Shown: positions 25,987 through 34,398, counted from the first letter of the stretch. The stretch is DNA of 64,000 nt from JABDJZ01 sp047619685 (GCA_047619685.1 JBLHLC010000009.1:1-64000), one strand, 5' to 3'. Notes: generated by a model not told the origin, from the letters alone. Translations and numbers: made by a program.

Positions 25987-26364
25987 GTGGCGTATCCGGT
26001 ACGGACATACGGTGGCAACGTGCAGGCTGATCTGGCCGCCCCCGAGCACGAGGTGCTTGTAGACCACGAGGACCTGGAGGACACCGAGACCTTCCATATT
26101 CCGCCGTATCACGTGATTCTTTTCGATGACGACTCGCATACCTACGAGTACGTCATCGAGATGCTGATCGACACGTTTGGGCACTCCATGGAGCGCGCGT
26201 TCACCATGGCCCGAAAAGTGGACGCAGCAGGCTGGGTTGTGGTGGATACAACAACCAGGGAACGCGCGGAGTTGAAGCGCGACCAGATCCACGCCTACGG
26301 TGCAGACTGGCGCATAGAGACCTGCACGGGCTCTATGTCCGCGACCGTGGAAAAGGCAGAGTGA
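25987..26364 (+). CDS. clpS: ClpS-like N-degron adaptor
   Basis: A 125-residue protein started at GTG 25987, three bases after the amidotransferase stop. After a 35-residue acidic N-terminal tail, the ClpS core begins at PPYHVILFDDDSHTYEYVIEML, followed by GHSMERAFTMARKVDAAGWVVVDT and RAELKRDQIHAYG. ClpS delivers N-end-rule substrates to ClpAP. Here the pocket Asn-Asp-Asp is Asp-Asp-Asp. The conserved His of the E. coli protein (in AVHYQG) corresponds to Asp (KVDAAG), so substrate preference may differ. No clpA is in the window. Its position inside the ATP-grasp operon is the notable point. Confidence 0.85.
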   Translation: MAYPVRTYGGNVQADLAAPEHEVLVDHEDLEDTETFHIPPYHVILFDDDSHTYEYVIEMLIDTFGHSMERAFTMARKVDAAGWVVVDTTTRERAELKRDQIHAYGADWRIETCTGSMSATVEKAE

Positions 26365-26412
26365 ATCCTTTCGCCCGCTTGCCCGTCTGCTAGAGCCAGT
26401 AACAAGAGGCTT

Positions 26413-27966
26413 ATGAGACAACTCGCTCTGGTTCTTGCTTTGGTGGTTCTGGCGGCTAAGCCCGGCGCCACTCCCGTGCGTGCGCAGTCCTCCGAGGTAC
26501 TGAAGGCTCTGCATGCGGAGGGTATGGAGCGCTCCCAGGTGGTGCTCATGGCCCAGTACCTGGCGGATGTCATCGGGCCTAGGCTCACGGCATCCCCGGG
26601 GCACGAGAGGGCCATCGACTGGGCGATGCGGCAGCTCTCCGATTGGGGAATCTCAAGCTCCCGGGAAGTACAGGGAACGTGGCGAAGCTGGGACCGCGGA
26701 CTGGTCAGCCTGGACCTGATCGAACCCCGCGCACGATCACTCGAAGGCCAACTCCTGACCTGGAGTCCCGGCACCAAGGGTTCCGTGGAAGGCGGCGCCG
26801 TCCTGTTTCCGGACGTTCGCGGTGCCGATCAATTCAAGCACTGGCTCCCCAATGCCAAGGGACGCTTTGTGCTGCTGACGGCCTACGAGCCCACCTGTCG
26901 ACCGGCCGATGTGTGGGAGAACTACGGCGGCGTACAGGCGCGCAAGGCGTTCGAAGACAACCAGAAGGCGTCCCGCGACGCCTGGCAGGCGCGGCTGAGC
27001 GCGGTGGGCCTTTCGCCCCAGGAAATCATTGATGCCCTTGAGGGAGCCGGTGCGGCTGGCTTCCTGACCAACCTGTGGACTGGCGAAAGGGGCACCGACC
27101 GTGTTTTCCCGCTGACGTACTCGTTTCGCGGTGCTATGAACCACGTCGCCCCCGCCTTCAACCTCAGCTGCGAGGACTACGGACTGATGTACCGGCTGGC
27201 TGGCAATGGCCAAGGGCCAAAGCTGCGGGCCTACAGCGAGGCCAAAGAACTGGGTGATGCGCCGGCGCACAATCTCATCGCCGTCATCCCCGGAGTTGAC
27301 CTCTCCGACGAATACGTGGTGCTGTCCGCACATTTCGACGCCTGGGATGGTGCGAGCGGGATGACGGATAACGGCACGGGAAGCGTCACCATGATGGAGG
27401 CTATGCGCCTCCTCGCGACGCACTATCCGCGGCCCCGCCGAACCATTGTCCTGGGCCTTTGGAGCGGCGAAGAGCAAGGCCTGAATGGCTCCCGGAGTTA
27501 CTCGGCAGATCATCCGGAGGTCGTGGAGGGTCTACAGGCTCTGTTCAACCAGGACAACGGAACAGGACGGATCTCGACCATAAACATGCAGGGGCTGACC
27601 GGCGCCCTGCCTCACTTCAAGCGGTGGTTCAACAGACTGCCCAATGACCTCGTCAAGGGCGTAGAGATCATCGCTCCAGGTTCACCGGGTGAGGCCGGAA
27701 GTGACTACGTGAGTTTCATCTGCGCCGGAGCGCCCGCGTTTAATCTGGAATCAGACGACTTCGATTATCGAAACGGAACCTGGCACACCAACCGGGACAC
27801 GTTCGACAAGATTGCGCCCGCAGATCTTCGCGCCAATGCGACTCTGGTGGCCATGCTGGCCTATTTGGCCGCCGAAGACGAGCGTGTGCCCCGTGCCCGT
27901 GATCCGCAGGACGCGTGGCCCAAGTGCCAGCTGCCAGACCGCGAAACCGGCGAGAGATTCCGCTAG
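26413..27966 (+). CDS. Secreted M28-family peptidase
   Basis: A 517-residue zinc aminopeptidase-like protein. The signal peptide is LALVLALVVLAAKPG ending near VRAQ (residue 25). A protease-associated-like insert lies at about residues 110-260. The M28 metal motifs are VVLSAHFDAWDGASGMTDNGTG (His and Asp ligands) and GLWSGEEQGLNGSRSY (catalytic Glu-Glu), with a later His in GTWHTNRDT. It is probably periplasmic or extracellular, with peptide substrates. Its start is 48 bases after clpS, so it may be the last gene of the ATP-grasp operon. It shares the stop tetranucleotide CTAG with the opposing M28 gene. Confidence 0.92.
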   Translation: MRQLALVLALVVLAAKPGATPVRAQSSEVLKALHAEGMERSQVVLMAQYLADVIGPRLTASPGHERAIDWAMRQLSDWGISSSREVQGTWRSWDRGLVSLDLIEPRARSLEGQLLTWSPGTKGSVEGGAVLFPDVRGADQFKHWLPNAKGRFVLLTAYEPTCRPADVWENYGGVQARKAFEDNQKASRDAWQARLSAVGLSPQEIIDALEGAGAAGFLTNLWTGERGTDRVFPLTYSFRGAMNHVAPAFNLSCEDYGLMYRLAGNGQGPKLRAYSEAKELGDAPAHNLIAVIPGVDLSDEYVVLSAHFDAWDGASGMTDNGTGSVTMMEAMRLLATHYPRPRRTIVLGLWSGEEQGLNGSRSYSADHPEVVEGLQALFNQDNGTGRISTINMQGLTGALPHFKRWFNRLPNDLVKGVEIIAPGSPGEAGSDYVSFICAGAPAFNLESDDFDYRNGTWHTNRDTFDKIAPADLRANATLVAMLAYLAAEDERVPRARDPQDAWPKCQLPDRETGERFR

Positions 27967-29576
27967 GTGTCGAGTCGTTCTAGCAACCTTGTGGTCGGGC
28001 TCCTGGACGACCGTGCTAGTGTAGTGCGTCGTAGTTGAGGGAGCTTGTTTGGGCTTGTTCTCTCAAGCAGACGCGAGGACATCGCCCCAGCCTGAAGGTG
28101 GACATAAGCGGACGCTCGATGCGCCGGAGTGGAATAAGGGATCCCAATTCCACCCAATCCGCCGAATTGACCGCACGGAAGCGGAACACGGGCGGCAATT
28201 CCACTTTCGCACCCGGATCCCGACCGCACGGAAGTGGAATTGGGAGAACGTATTCTACTTAGGCCAACGCGTAAGTGCCAAACAGAACGGCGCACTACAC
28301 TGATGACGGTCTCCGGATCGATCCGGGTGGGTGTTGCCTGCCCCGAAACAATCGTGGTGGCCCCAGCGGCTATGGCTCGGATGGTGGCCGTCATGTGGGG
28401 AATATCCAGCGTCGCCACCTCATCGGACACCTTGTGATAGTCCTCATCCACGTCGATCGGGGTAGTGGACAGCGAGTGCGCTGGCACACCTAGACGAGCA
28501 AGCGTGGCGTTGTCTGACCGGTAGAACAGATTCTGGGAAGGGTATGGGTCGGCGTAGAAGCTGAATTCCGTGCCCTGGACGGCAGCCTGCAGGATGGATC
28601 CAAAATCGCTGCGGTCGAAGCCGGTGATCCAGGCCGTATTGGGCCCGGCAGCGGCACCCTTTCCGATCATCTCGATGTTGAACATCGCCACAATCTGATC
28701 CGGGTTCATCTGCGACGAGAAATACCGCGATCCGTACCCTCCGGACTCCTCAGCCGTGAAGGCCGCGAATACGATGCTCCGCTCCTGTTTGGGCATGGCC
28801 TTGAAGTAGCGGGCCAACTCAATGACAGCCGCGGTACCCGAAGCGTCGTCATTGGCCCCATTCGCTATGGAATCGGCGTCAGCAGCCGTACCCGGCCTTA
28901 TGCCAATGTGATCATAGTGTGCGGAGAACAACACCGTTTCGTCGGTGCGCTTGCCCGGCAGGATGCCCACCACATTCGTGAGCCCGAGTTCGGAGACCAC
29001 CGCAGATCCGGTCACGGCATAGTCGGTCACGATCCTCGCGTCCGAGAGGACCATCACGAGACTGCTACCACCCGAGAGCTCCAGGCTCCGCGAAGGCCTG
29101 GCCAGAAAATTCGAGGCGCGGCCAAAGGCCTCCGCATGCGAAGGGTGAACGACCAAAAACGCGTCGCCCGACCGACGCATGCTCTGCAGGACCTCAATCA
29201 AATTACTGCCGACGCCGACCATGGTCGGTTCCGGACCGGCGCCCATCGACCACGAGACGTTTGCCGAGAGACTGGCTGCCGCGTTGGGCACCGCTACCCC
29301 ATTCAGCAAAACCCCGAGATCGCCGGTCGCCACCGAGTAAACCTCGAATTGCTGGAGATAGGCTTCGTTGTTCTTGAGGGTTTCCAGGCCAATATCGGCG
29401 AACTCAGAGGCGATAAACGCCGCCGCTCTGTCGGCGTCCTCCGTGAACGCCCCGCGCCCCCGCATGTCGTCAGAGGCCAGGGTCTTGAGCACGCGCTCTA
29501 CGCGCTCCTGGCTGATTTCCGGTTGGCTGCAGGCAGCAAGCAGGACCACGAGGGTTGAAAGAACCAGAATTCGCAT
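27963..29576 (-). CDS. M28-family lipoprotein peptidase with element-derived C-terminal tail
   Basis: Started at ATG 29574-29576. A lipoprotein signal peptide (MRILVLSTLVVLLAACS, lipobox LAAC) indicates membrane anchoring after cleavage. The M28 core shows VLFSAHYDHIG, NGANDDASGTAAVIELARYF, FAAFTAEESGGYGS and a His in DEDYHKVSDEVA. About 425 residues are native-looking and end at TRIDPETVI. The frame then runs into an inverted-repeat element at 28301 and adds about 112 Arg/Ser-rich residues unlike any M28 domain, ending at the shared CTAG. The extension is probably an insertion artefact of evolution rather than a functional domain; activity may be kept. Confidence 0.88.
   Translation of the reverse strand: MRILVLSTLVVLLAACSQPEISQERVERVLKTLASDDMRGRGAFTEDADRAAAFIASEFADIGLETLKNNEAYLQQFEVYSVATGDLGVLLNGVAVPNAAASLSANVSWSMGAGPEPTMVGVGSNLIEVLQSMRRSGDAFLVVHPSHAEAFGRASNFLARPSRSLELSGGSSLVMVLSDARIVTDYAVTGSAVVSELGLTNVVGILPGKRTDETVLFSAHYDHIGIRPGTAADADSIANGANDDASGTAAVIELARYFKAMPKQERSIVFAAFTAEESGGYGSRYFSSQMNPDQIVAMFNIEMIGKGAAAGPNTAWITGFDRSDFGSILQAAVQGTEFSFYADPYPSQNLFYRSDNATLARLGVPAHSLSTTPIDVDEDYHKVSDEVATLDIPHMTATIRAIAAGATTIVSGQATPTRIDPETVISVVRRSVWHLRVGLSRIRSPNSTSVRSGSGCESGIAARVPLPCGQFGGLGGIGIPYSTPAHRASAYVHLQAGAMSSRLLERTSPNKLPQLRRTTLARSSRSPTTRLLERLDT
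28018..28301. mobile_element. Small non-coding element with terminal inverted repeats (MITE-like)
   Basis: A 284-base segment bounded by inverted repeats: AGTGTAGTGCG at 28018-28028 and its exact complement at 28291-28301. The match extends to 14 of 15 positions. Inside, GACCGCACGGAAG(C/T)GGAA occurs twice (28169-28186 and 28222-28239), and several AATTCCAC/GTGGAATT inverted copies are present. It has no transposase. I see no clear target-site duplication at the flanks. It interrupts the 3' end of the M28 lipoprotein gene. The class of the parent transposon is unknown. Confidence 0.6.
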
Positions 29577-29643
29577 TGCGAGGGACAAGTAAGGTGCGGC
29601 GTTTCCGCCAAAGAGTAGTCCGCTGGGTAGAGGCCAGATGGAC

Positions 29644-31026
29644 CTAGTACGAATCGTCCATGGCGAAGTCCTGCTTGCGCTTCATCCACAGACCCCGCGT
29701 GAAGTCCGGGAAGTCCTGTACCTCTCCGCCGCGGGCAATGGACATTTCACTAAGCGGCGTCACGGCGCTCCAGGCGGCCGCATCGTACGCATCAAGCGGC
29801 GTTTGGACCTGCAATTTGCACGCCTCCACAAAACCGTTCAGCGAGAAGAAGTCCATTCCCCCGTGCCCGGCACCCACGGCCTCTGCCTCGTACTTCTTCC
29901 AGAGCGGGTGGTCATGCTCCTTCAGCAGAGGTGATGCTTCCTGCCAGGAGTGCGCCGGCTCCATCCCGTCCAGATAGATGCTCCGATTCACGTCCATCCA
30001 GATTCCGCCTGTGCCCTGCACTCGAAATCCGAGCGAGTATGGACGCGGCAGGTTGGTGTCGTGACTGACGATGATGGACTCGCCATTCTGCGTGCGGATG
30101 ACTGTGGTCACCACATCGCCAAGTTTGAACTCAACCTTGGCGTTGGGATGGTCCGGCCCGCCGTTCTTGACGATGTAGTCGTGCAGTCCCCTGCTCTTGG
30201 TGGATGTGGAGGTCAACGAAACGAACCGGTTGCCCCGATTGATGTCGAGGTACATGCCAACCGGGCCGAGGCCGTGCGTGGGATACACGTCTGCGTCGCG
30301 GTGTACGGAGTGCATGGTTCGCCATTTTGCCTCCGAAAACCCTTTCTCCCCGAACTCCACGCCGCCGCCGTACGCCTGGGTGCCGTTGTTGAACTTGACG
30401 TGGCGAAGGTCGTGTTGATACCCGCACTCGCAGTGCAGGAGTTCGCCGAACATGCCCTTGCGAACCATATTGAGCACGGCCATGACGTCTCGCCGGTAGC
30501 AGACGTTCTCCATGATCATCACGGGGACGCCGGTCTCCTCATGGACGTTTACGAGGTCCCAGCACTCCTCCATCGTGTTCGCCGCAGACACCTCGAGACC
30601 GGCGTATTTGCCCGCCCTCATGGCCGCCACAGCCATGCGCGTGTGCCATAACCAGGGCGTGGCGATGATCACCGCGTCCACGTCATCCCTGCCCAGAAGG
30701 TCCTTGAAGGCAAACTCACTTCCGGTATAGCTAGCGGGCTTGGCATGGCCGGCGTCCACGACGAGTTTCTCCGCAGACGCCAGAGCCGCCGGGTCTATGT
30801 CGCACACGGCCGTCACGGCGATGTCCTTTCGCTGCAGAGCGAACCGGATGTGGTCGCGGCCTCGAAGCCCGGTCCCTATAAACCCAAGCCTCACCGTGTC
30901 GGATGGCGTGCGGCGTCCAATGATGGTCGGGGCCGCCTGCGTGTCTGCTGCCGTGGCAACGGTTGCGAGTGTCGATGCTCCGACGCCTGCCAGGGCGCCT
31001 GTTGTCAGAAATTTTCGGCGGTCCAT
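29644..31026 (-). CDS. Gfo/Idh/MocA-family protein, GH109-like, Tat-exported
   Basis: A 460-residue protein with a twin-arginine signal (MDRRKFLTTGALAGVGAS, cleavage near residue 27-33). The NAD-binding Rossmann domain follows (RLGFIGTGLRGRDHI, then DVDAVIIATPWLWHTRMAVAAM), and the C-terminal domain carries YPTHGLGPVGMYLDINRG. This Tyr-Pro-Thr-His-Gly pattern and the Tat signal are characteristic of glycoside hydrolase family 109 (alpha-N-acetylgalactosaminidases using tightly bound NAD). A plain oxidoreductase is the alternative. It is probably periplasmic. It stands alone on the minus strand. Confidence 0.85.
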   Translation of the reverse strand: MDRRKFLTTGALAGVGASTLATVATAADTQAAPTIIGRRTPSDTVRLGFIGTGLRGRDHIRFALQRKDIAVTAVCDIDPAALASAEKLVVDAGHAKPASYTGSEFAFKDLLGRDDVDAVIIATPWLWHTRMAVAAMRAGKYAGLEVSAANTMEECWDLVNVHEETGVPVMIMENVCYRRDVMAVLNMVRKGMFGELLHCECGYQHDLRHVKFNNGTQAYGGGVEFGEKGFSEAKWRTMHSVHRDADVYPTHGLGPVGMYLDINRGNRFVSLTSTSTKSRGLHDYIVKNGGPDHPNAKVEFKLGDVVTTVIRTQNGESIIVSHDTNLPRPYSLGFRVQGTGGIWMDVNRSIYLDGMEPAHSWQEASPLLKEHDHPLWKKYEAEAVGAGHGGMDFFSLNGFVEACKLQVQTPLDAYDAAAWSAVTPLSEMSIARGGEVQDFPDFTRGLWMKRKQDFAMDDSY

Positions 31027-31186
31027 GCTGTTCTACATCTTGTGGTTCGGACAATATCGGCCGCGCCCGGAAAGGGAGCACCGACAAACTCATCTGCTCG
31101 GCCCTGCGCGTTGCGCCGCGGAGGGGTGTGCCTCTAAATAGGTGGAACCGCCGCAAGAAATCACCGTCTTACCAACAGTAAGAATC

Positions 31187-31459
31187 ATGACACCCCTCGC
31201 CTTTCACATGCCTTCTTCCCGGTTATCCAGCAAAGGCCAACTGGTCATCCCCAAGGAGATAAGGGACCGGTTGCGTCTCAAAGCCGGCGACAGGATCGAC
31301 TTCGTCATGGACGATTCCGGCGTTGTGAGACTGGTGCCTTCCAGGGGCGATGTACGCCGACTGTCTGGCATGCTCAACCACCTGGTCACAGGGACAATTT
31401 CGATTGAGGAAATGGAGGAAGCGATCGGTCTCGGGGCCGTGCATGGGGAAGGCACATGA
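31187..31459 (+). CDS. vapB: AbrB-type antitoxin (VapB)
   Basis: About 90 residues from ATG 31187; an in-frame ATG at 31142 or 31208 is also possible. The SpoVT/AbrB swapped-hairpin DNA-binding motif is clear: SRLSSKGQLVIPKEIRDRLRLKAGDRIDF. The C-terminal half (SGMLNHLVTGTISIEEMEEAI) would wrap the toxin. Its stop overlaps the vapC start by four bases (ATGA), the usual toxin-antitoxin layout, and the pair is expected to autoregulate its promoter. Confidence 0.9.
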   Translation: MTPLAFHMPSSRLSSKGQLVIPKEIRDRLRLKAGDRIDFVMDDSGVVRLVPSRGDVRRLSGMLNHLVTGTISIEEMEEAIGLGAVHGEGT

Positions 31460-31854
31460 CAGCGCTCGATTCCAACGTCCTCCTACGATATCTGCTGCGG
31501 GACGACGAGCCGCAGTGGGAGCGCGCACACGACTTCATCCAAGGGGCCGCCGAGCGCGGTGAGTTGCTCTTCATCTCGACGGTGGTGCTGGCGGAGGTCG
31601 TCTGGGTGCTAAGGCGAGGCCTCCGGTTTGGCAAGAAGGAGGTTGTTGTGGCTCTCCGGGAGATCCTTGAGACTGTTCTCTTCCAATTTGAGCGGGCAGA
31701 TGTCTTTTCGAGAGCGATCGCGGACTACGCCAGCGGGAAAGGGGATTTTTCCGACTACCTGATTGCCGGCGGGGCAACCGCCTCAGGCTGTGACCGTATC
31801 GCAACGTTTGACCGCCATCTTCTGGAATACCCTCGGTTTTTTGAACCCGAGTAG
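31456..31854 (+). CDS. vapC: PIN-domain toxin ribonuclease (VapC)
   Basis: A 132-residue PIN-fold nuclease. Acidic active-site residues are in place: Asp5 (ALDSNVLLRYLL), Glu47 (VLAEVVWVL), Asp97 and Asp100 (GDFSDYLIAG) and Asp119 (ATFDRHLL). VapC toxins cleave RNA, often tRNA, under stress. Translationally coupled to vapB. It is complete, so the module is likely functional. Confidence 0.92.
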   Translation: MTALDSNVLLRYLLRDDEPQWERAHDFIQGAAERGELLFISTVVLAEVVWVLRRGLRFGKKEVVVALREILETVLFQFERADVFSRAIADYASGKGDFSDYLIAGGATASGCDRIATFDRHLLEYPRFFEPE

Positions 31855-31862
31855 CTACCTGT

Positions 31863-32548
31863 GAGTCACGCAAGCGCCAGCCCTACCGCGTCAAGACCCC
31901 ACTCGACCACCTCTCCTTCTGGATCCGTTCCAAGCCGTTCTTCTACCGGCTGACCGTCTTCACGCGGATCATGCTGGCCGCTGGTTTCATCCCGACCGAC
32001 ACGGTCAAGCTTCTGGGTCACCGGTTCACGACAATCTCGCCAGACCTGCCGATCGGGGCCTTCTTCGAGGCAATGTACCAGACGGGCCTGTTCTGGCGTT
32101 TTATCGGCCTGGCACAAGTGGTAGCCGGAATCCTGTCGCTTTTCCCAGAGTCGCGCATCTGGGCGCCGCGCTCTTTGTCCCGATAATTCTGAACATCCTG
32201 GTGATCACGGTCGGCCTGCAGTTCGGCGGGACGCCCTATGTGGTGGCTTCCATGCTCCTTGCGGTCGTCTATCTCTGCATGTGGGACTTCCACCGGTTCC
32301 GGTCCATGTTCACCGCGAAGCCAGCCCCGCCGCACTTTCTGGTCCCCAAGCTTGACCGGTGGGAAATGATTGGCTTTATCGTCTTCGCTTTTTCCGTGAT
32401 GAACTTCTTCGGCTACACCCGCAGCTTCATCAGCCCTCAGTTTGCGATGGTGTTTCTCTGGACAGGCCTACTGGCGGGCTTCCTGACGCTGGGCCGATTC
32501 CTGTGGCTGTCGGTAAAGGGGCGGCTTGCCTCCGCGGTATCGGAATAA
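31863..32548 (+). pseudogene. DoxX-like membrane protein gene, frameshifted and without a clear start
   Basis: Two frames together make one four-helix protein. Frame 1 reads KPFFYRLTVFTRIMLAAGF ... FWRFIGLAQVVAGILSLFP up to about 32143. Frame 2 continues RVAHLGAALFVPIILNILVITVGLQFGG and on to 32548. Restoring one T in the T4 run at 32140-32143 joins them. The 5' end also lacks an in-frame start codon after the upstream stop at 31842-31844. The motifs RFIGLAQV and GAALFVPIILNI resemble the DoxX-like superfamily. The gene is either a decayed gene or a single-base sequencing error plus a missed start. It directly follows vapBC. Confidence 0.65.
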
Positions 32549-32591
32549 CCCGCGCAGCGGTTACCTTCGGCCCGAACCTGCCAGCGTCTCC

Positions 32592-34370
32592 ATGCAGTTA
32601 TCCGGTATCGACTGGGCCATAATGGCCACATTTTTTGCGGGCTCCCTGGTCGTCGGGTTGGCCGTGGCCAGGAAGTCCGGTCAGGATTTTGATTCGTACT
32701 TCCTGGCGGGCCGAAATCTTCCGTGGTGGCTTCTGGGCATTTCGATGGTGGCCACGACCTTCTCCACCGACACACCGAACCTGGTCACAGACATCGTCCG
32801 GACCAGCGGGACGTTCGGAAACTGGACGTGGTGGGCCTTCCTGCTTACGGGGCTCTTGACGGTATTTCTGTACGCCAAACTTTGGCGCAGATCCGGCGTG
32901 CTCACGGACGTAGAGTTCTACGAACTCCGCTACTCGGGCAAGATGGCGGCCTTCCTGCGCGGATTCCGGGCCGCCTATCTGGGTATCCTGTTCAACATCC
33001 TGATCATGGCGTCCGTCACTCTGGCCGCCATCAAGATCGGGTCGATCATGCTGGATTGGTCTCCCCTTCGCACGGTGGCCGTGGCGGCCACAGTTACCAT
33101 GATCTACTCCGCGGCGGGTGGACTGAGGGGCGTGGTCCTGACAGATCTTGTCCAGTTTGGCCTGGCCATGGTGGGGTCCATTGGCGCGGCCTATTACATC
33201 CTCGGACTTCCGGAGGTCGGCGGTCTTCAGGGACTGCTGGCCAACCCGGATGTGCAGGGGGCCATGGAATTTCTACCGGACTTCTCGACGATGTCGTGGG
33301 GTGAACTCATGCCGGTCTTTCTGATTCCGCTGGCCGTGCAATGGTGGGCATCCTATTACCCCGGAGCGGAGCCCGGCGGTGGTGGTTACGTGGCCCAGCG
33401 CATGCTTTCCGCTCGTACGGAGAAAGAAGCAGCCGGGGCGGTTCTGTTGTTCAACGCGTTGCACTACGCGCTTCGCCCGTGGCCCTGGATTCTTGTGGCG
33501 TTGGCCTCGCTGGTGGTTTTCCCGGACCTCGCATCTATCGCGGCCAAGTTTCCGAATGTGCCTGAGCACGTGGTGCGCAACGACCTTGCTTATCCGGCCA
33601 TGCTCACCTTCCTCCCGGCAGGGCTTTTGGGAATTGTCGTGACGTCGCTGGCGGCGGCCTACATGTCCACCATGTCAACGCAGGTGAACTGGGGCTCTTC
33701 CATCGTCGTCAACGATATCTACCACCGGTTCATCAATCGCGAGGCCACCGAGCACCAGCAGGTTCAGGTCGGCCGGATCTCGACTGTTGTGCTCATGGTG
33801 GCCGCGTGCGGTCTGGCGCTTGTCCTGGAGAACTCGCTGCAAGTCTTCAATATTATCCTCCAGATTGGTGCAGGGACGGGACTCCTTTTCATACTGCGCT
33901 GGTTCTGGTGGCGGGTCAACGCCCAGACGGAGTTGACTGCCATGCTGGTCTCGTTTCTGGTGGCCGTCTACTTCCAACTGATCAACGATCACGGGATGGC
34001 AGACTGGACGCAACTGTCCGTGGGCGTCGCCATCACTACGGCAGCCTGGATCCTTGTGGCGTTTGTCACGCCCTCCACGGACCGCGCCAAACTGGTGTCG
34101 TTCTACGAGAAGGTCCGACCCGGCGGGCCGGGCTGGGGCCCGGTCGCGGCTGATGCAGATCCGGCCATCCGGGATGCCACAAATCGCGAGAGCGACCTCG
34201 GCCCGGCACTGCTTGCCACGCTGGCGGGTGCAGCGGCCATCTACGGGGTTCTTTTCGCAACCGGTTTTTTCCTGTACGGGCGCACGGGACCGGCAGTAGC
34301 GTCCATTGTTGTCAGTGTTGTGGGTACGGCGCTGTTGGCGCGCCTCTGGCCTCGGCTTTCCTTCTCCTAG
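32592..34370 (+). CDS. Sodium:solute symporter (SSS family)
   Basis: A 592-residue inner-membrane transporter started at ATG 32592 (MQLSGIDWAIM). About 13-14 hydrophobic helices are present. Family segments: SYFLAGRNLPWWLLGISMVATTFSTDTPNLVTD, YSAAGGLRGVVLTDLVQF (helix 5-6) and VVTSLAAAYMSTMSTQVNWGSSIVVNDIY (helix 8, sodium-site Ser/Thr). Members import sugars or organic acids with Na+. The convergent neighbour is a galactokinase-like gene 29 bases away, so a sugar substrate is plausible but not proven. Confidence 0.92.
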   Translation: MQLSGIDWAIMATFFAGSLVVGLAVARKSGQDFDSYFLAGRNLPWWLLGISMVATTFSTDTPNLVTDIVRTSGTFGNWTWWAFLLTGLLTVFLYAKLWRRSGVLTDVEFYELRYSGKMAAFLRGFRAAYLGILFNILIMASVTLAAIKIGSIMLDWSPLRTVAVAATVTMIYSAAGGLRGVVLTDLVQFGLAMVGSIGAAYYILGLPEVGGLQGLLANPDVQGAMEFLPDFSTMSWGELMPVFLIPLAVQWWASYYPGAEPGGGGYVAQRMLSARTEKEAAGAVLLFNALHYALRPWPWILVALASLVVFPDLASIAAKFPNVPEHVVRNDLAYPAMLTFLPAGLLGIVVTSLAAAYMSTMSTQVNWGSSIVVNDIYHRFINREATEHQQVQVGRISTVVLMVAACGLALVLENSLQVFNIILQIGAGTGLLFILRWFWWRVNAQTELTAMLVSFLVAVYFQLINDHGMADWTQLSVGVAITTAAWILVAFVTPSTDRAKLVSFYEKVRPGGPGWGPVAADADPAIRDATNRESDLGPALLATLAGAAAIYGVLFATGFFLYGRTGPAVASIVVSVVGTALLARLWPRLSFS

Positions 34371-34398
34371 ACAGTGCGTGACGCCCTGCGGTGCGGGA

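Noticed and set aside
23667..26604. Two long antisense open frames opposite the ATP-grasp/amidotransferase genes
   Set aside because: Codon-phase shadows of well-conserved genes. Both lack domains, start context or composition of real proteins.
31187..31854. VapBC as a phage-defence island
   Set aside because: It is an ordinary, complete toxin-antitoxin pair. No restriction, CBASS, retron or other defence genes are nearby, so no wider system is supported.
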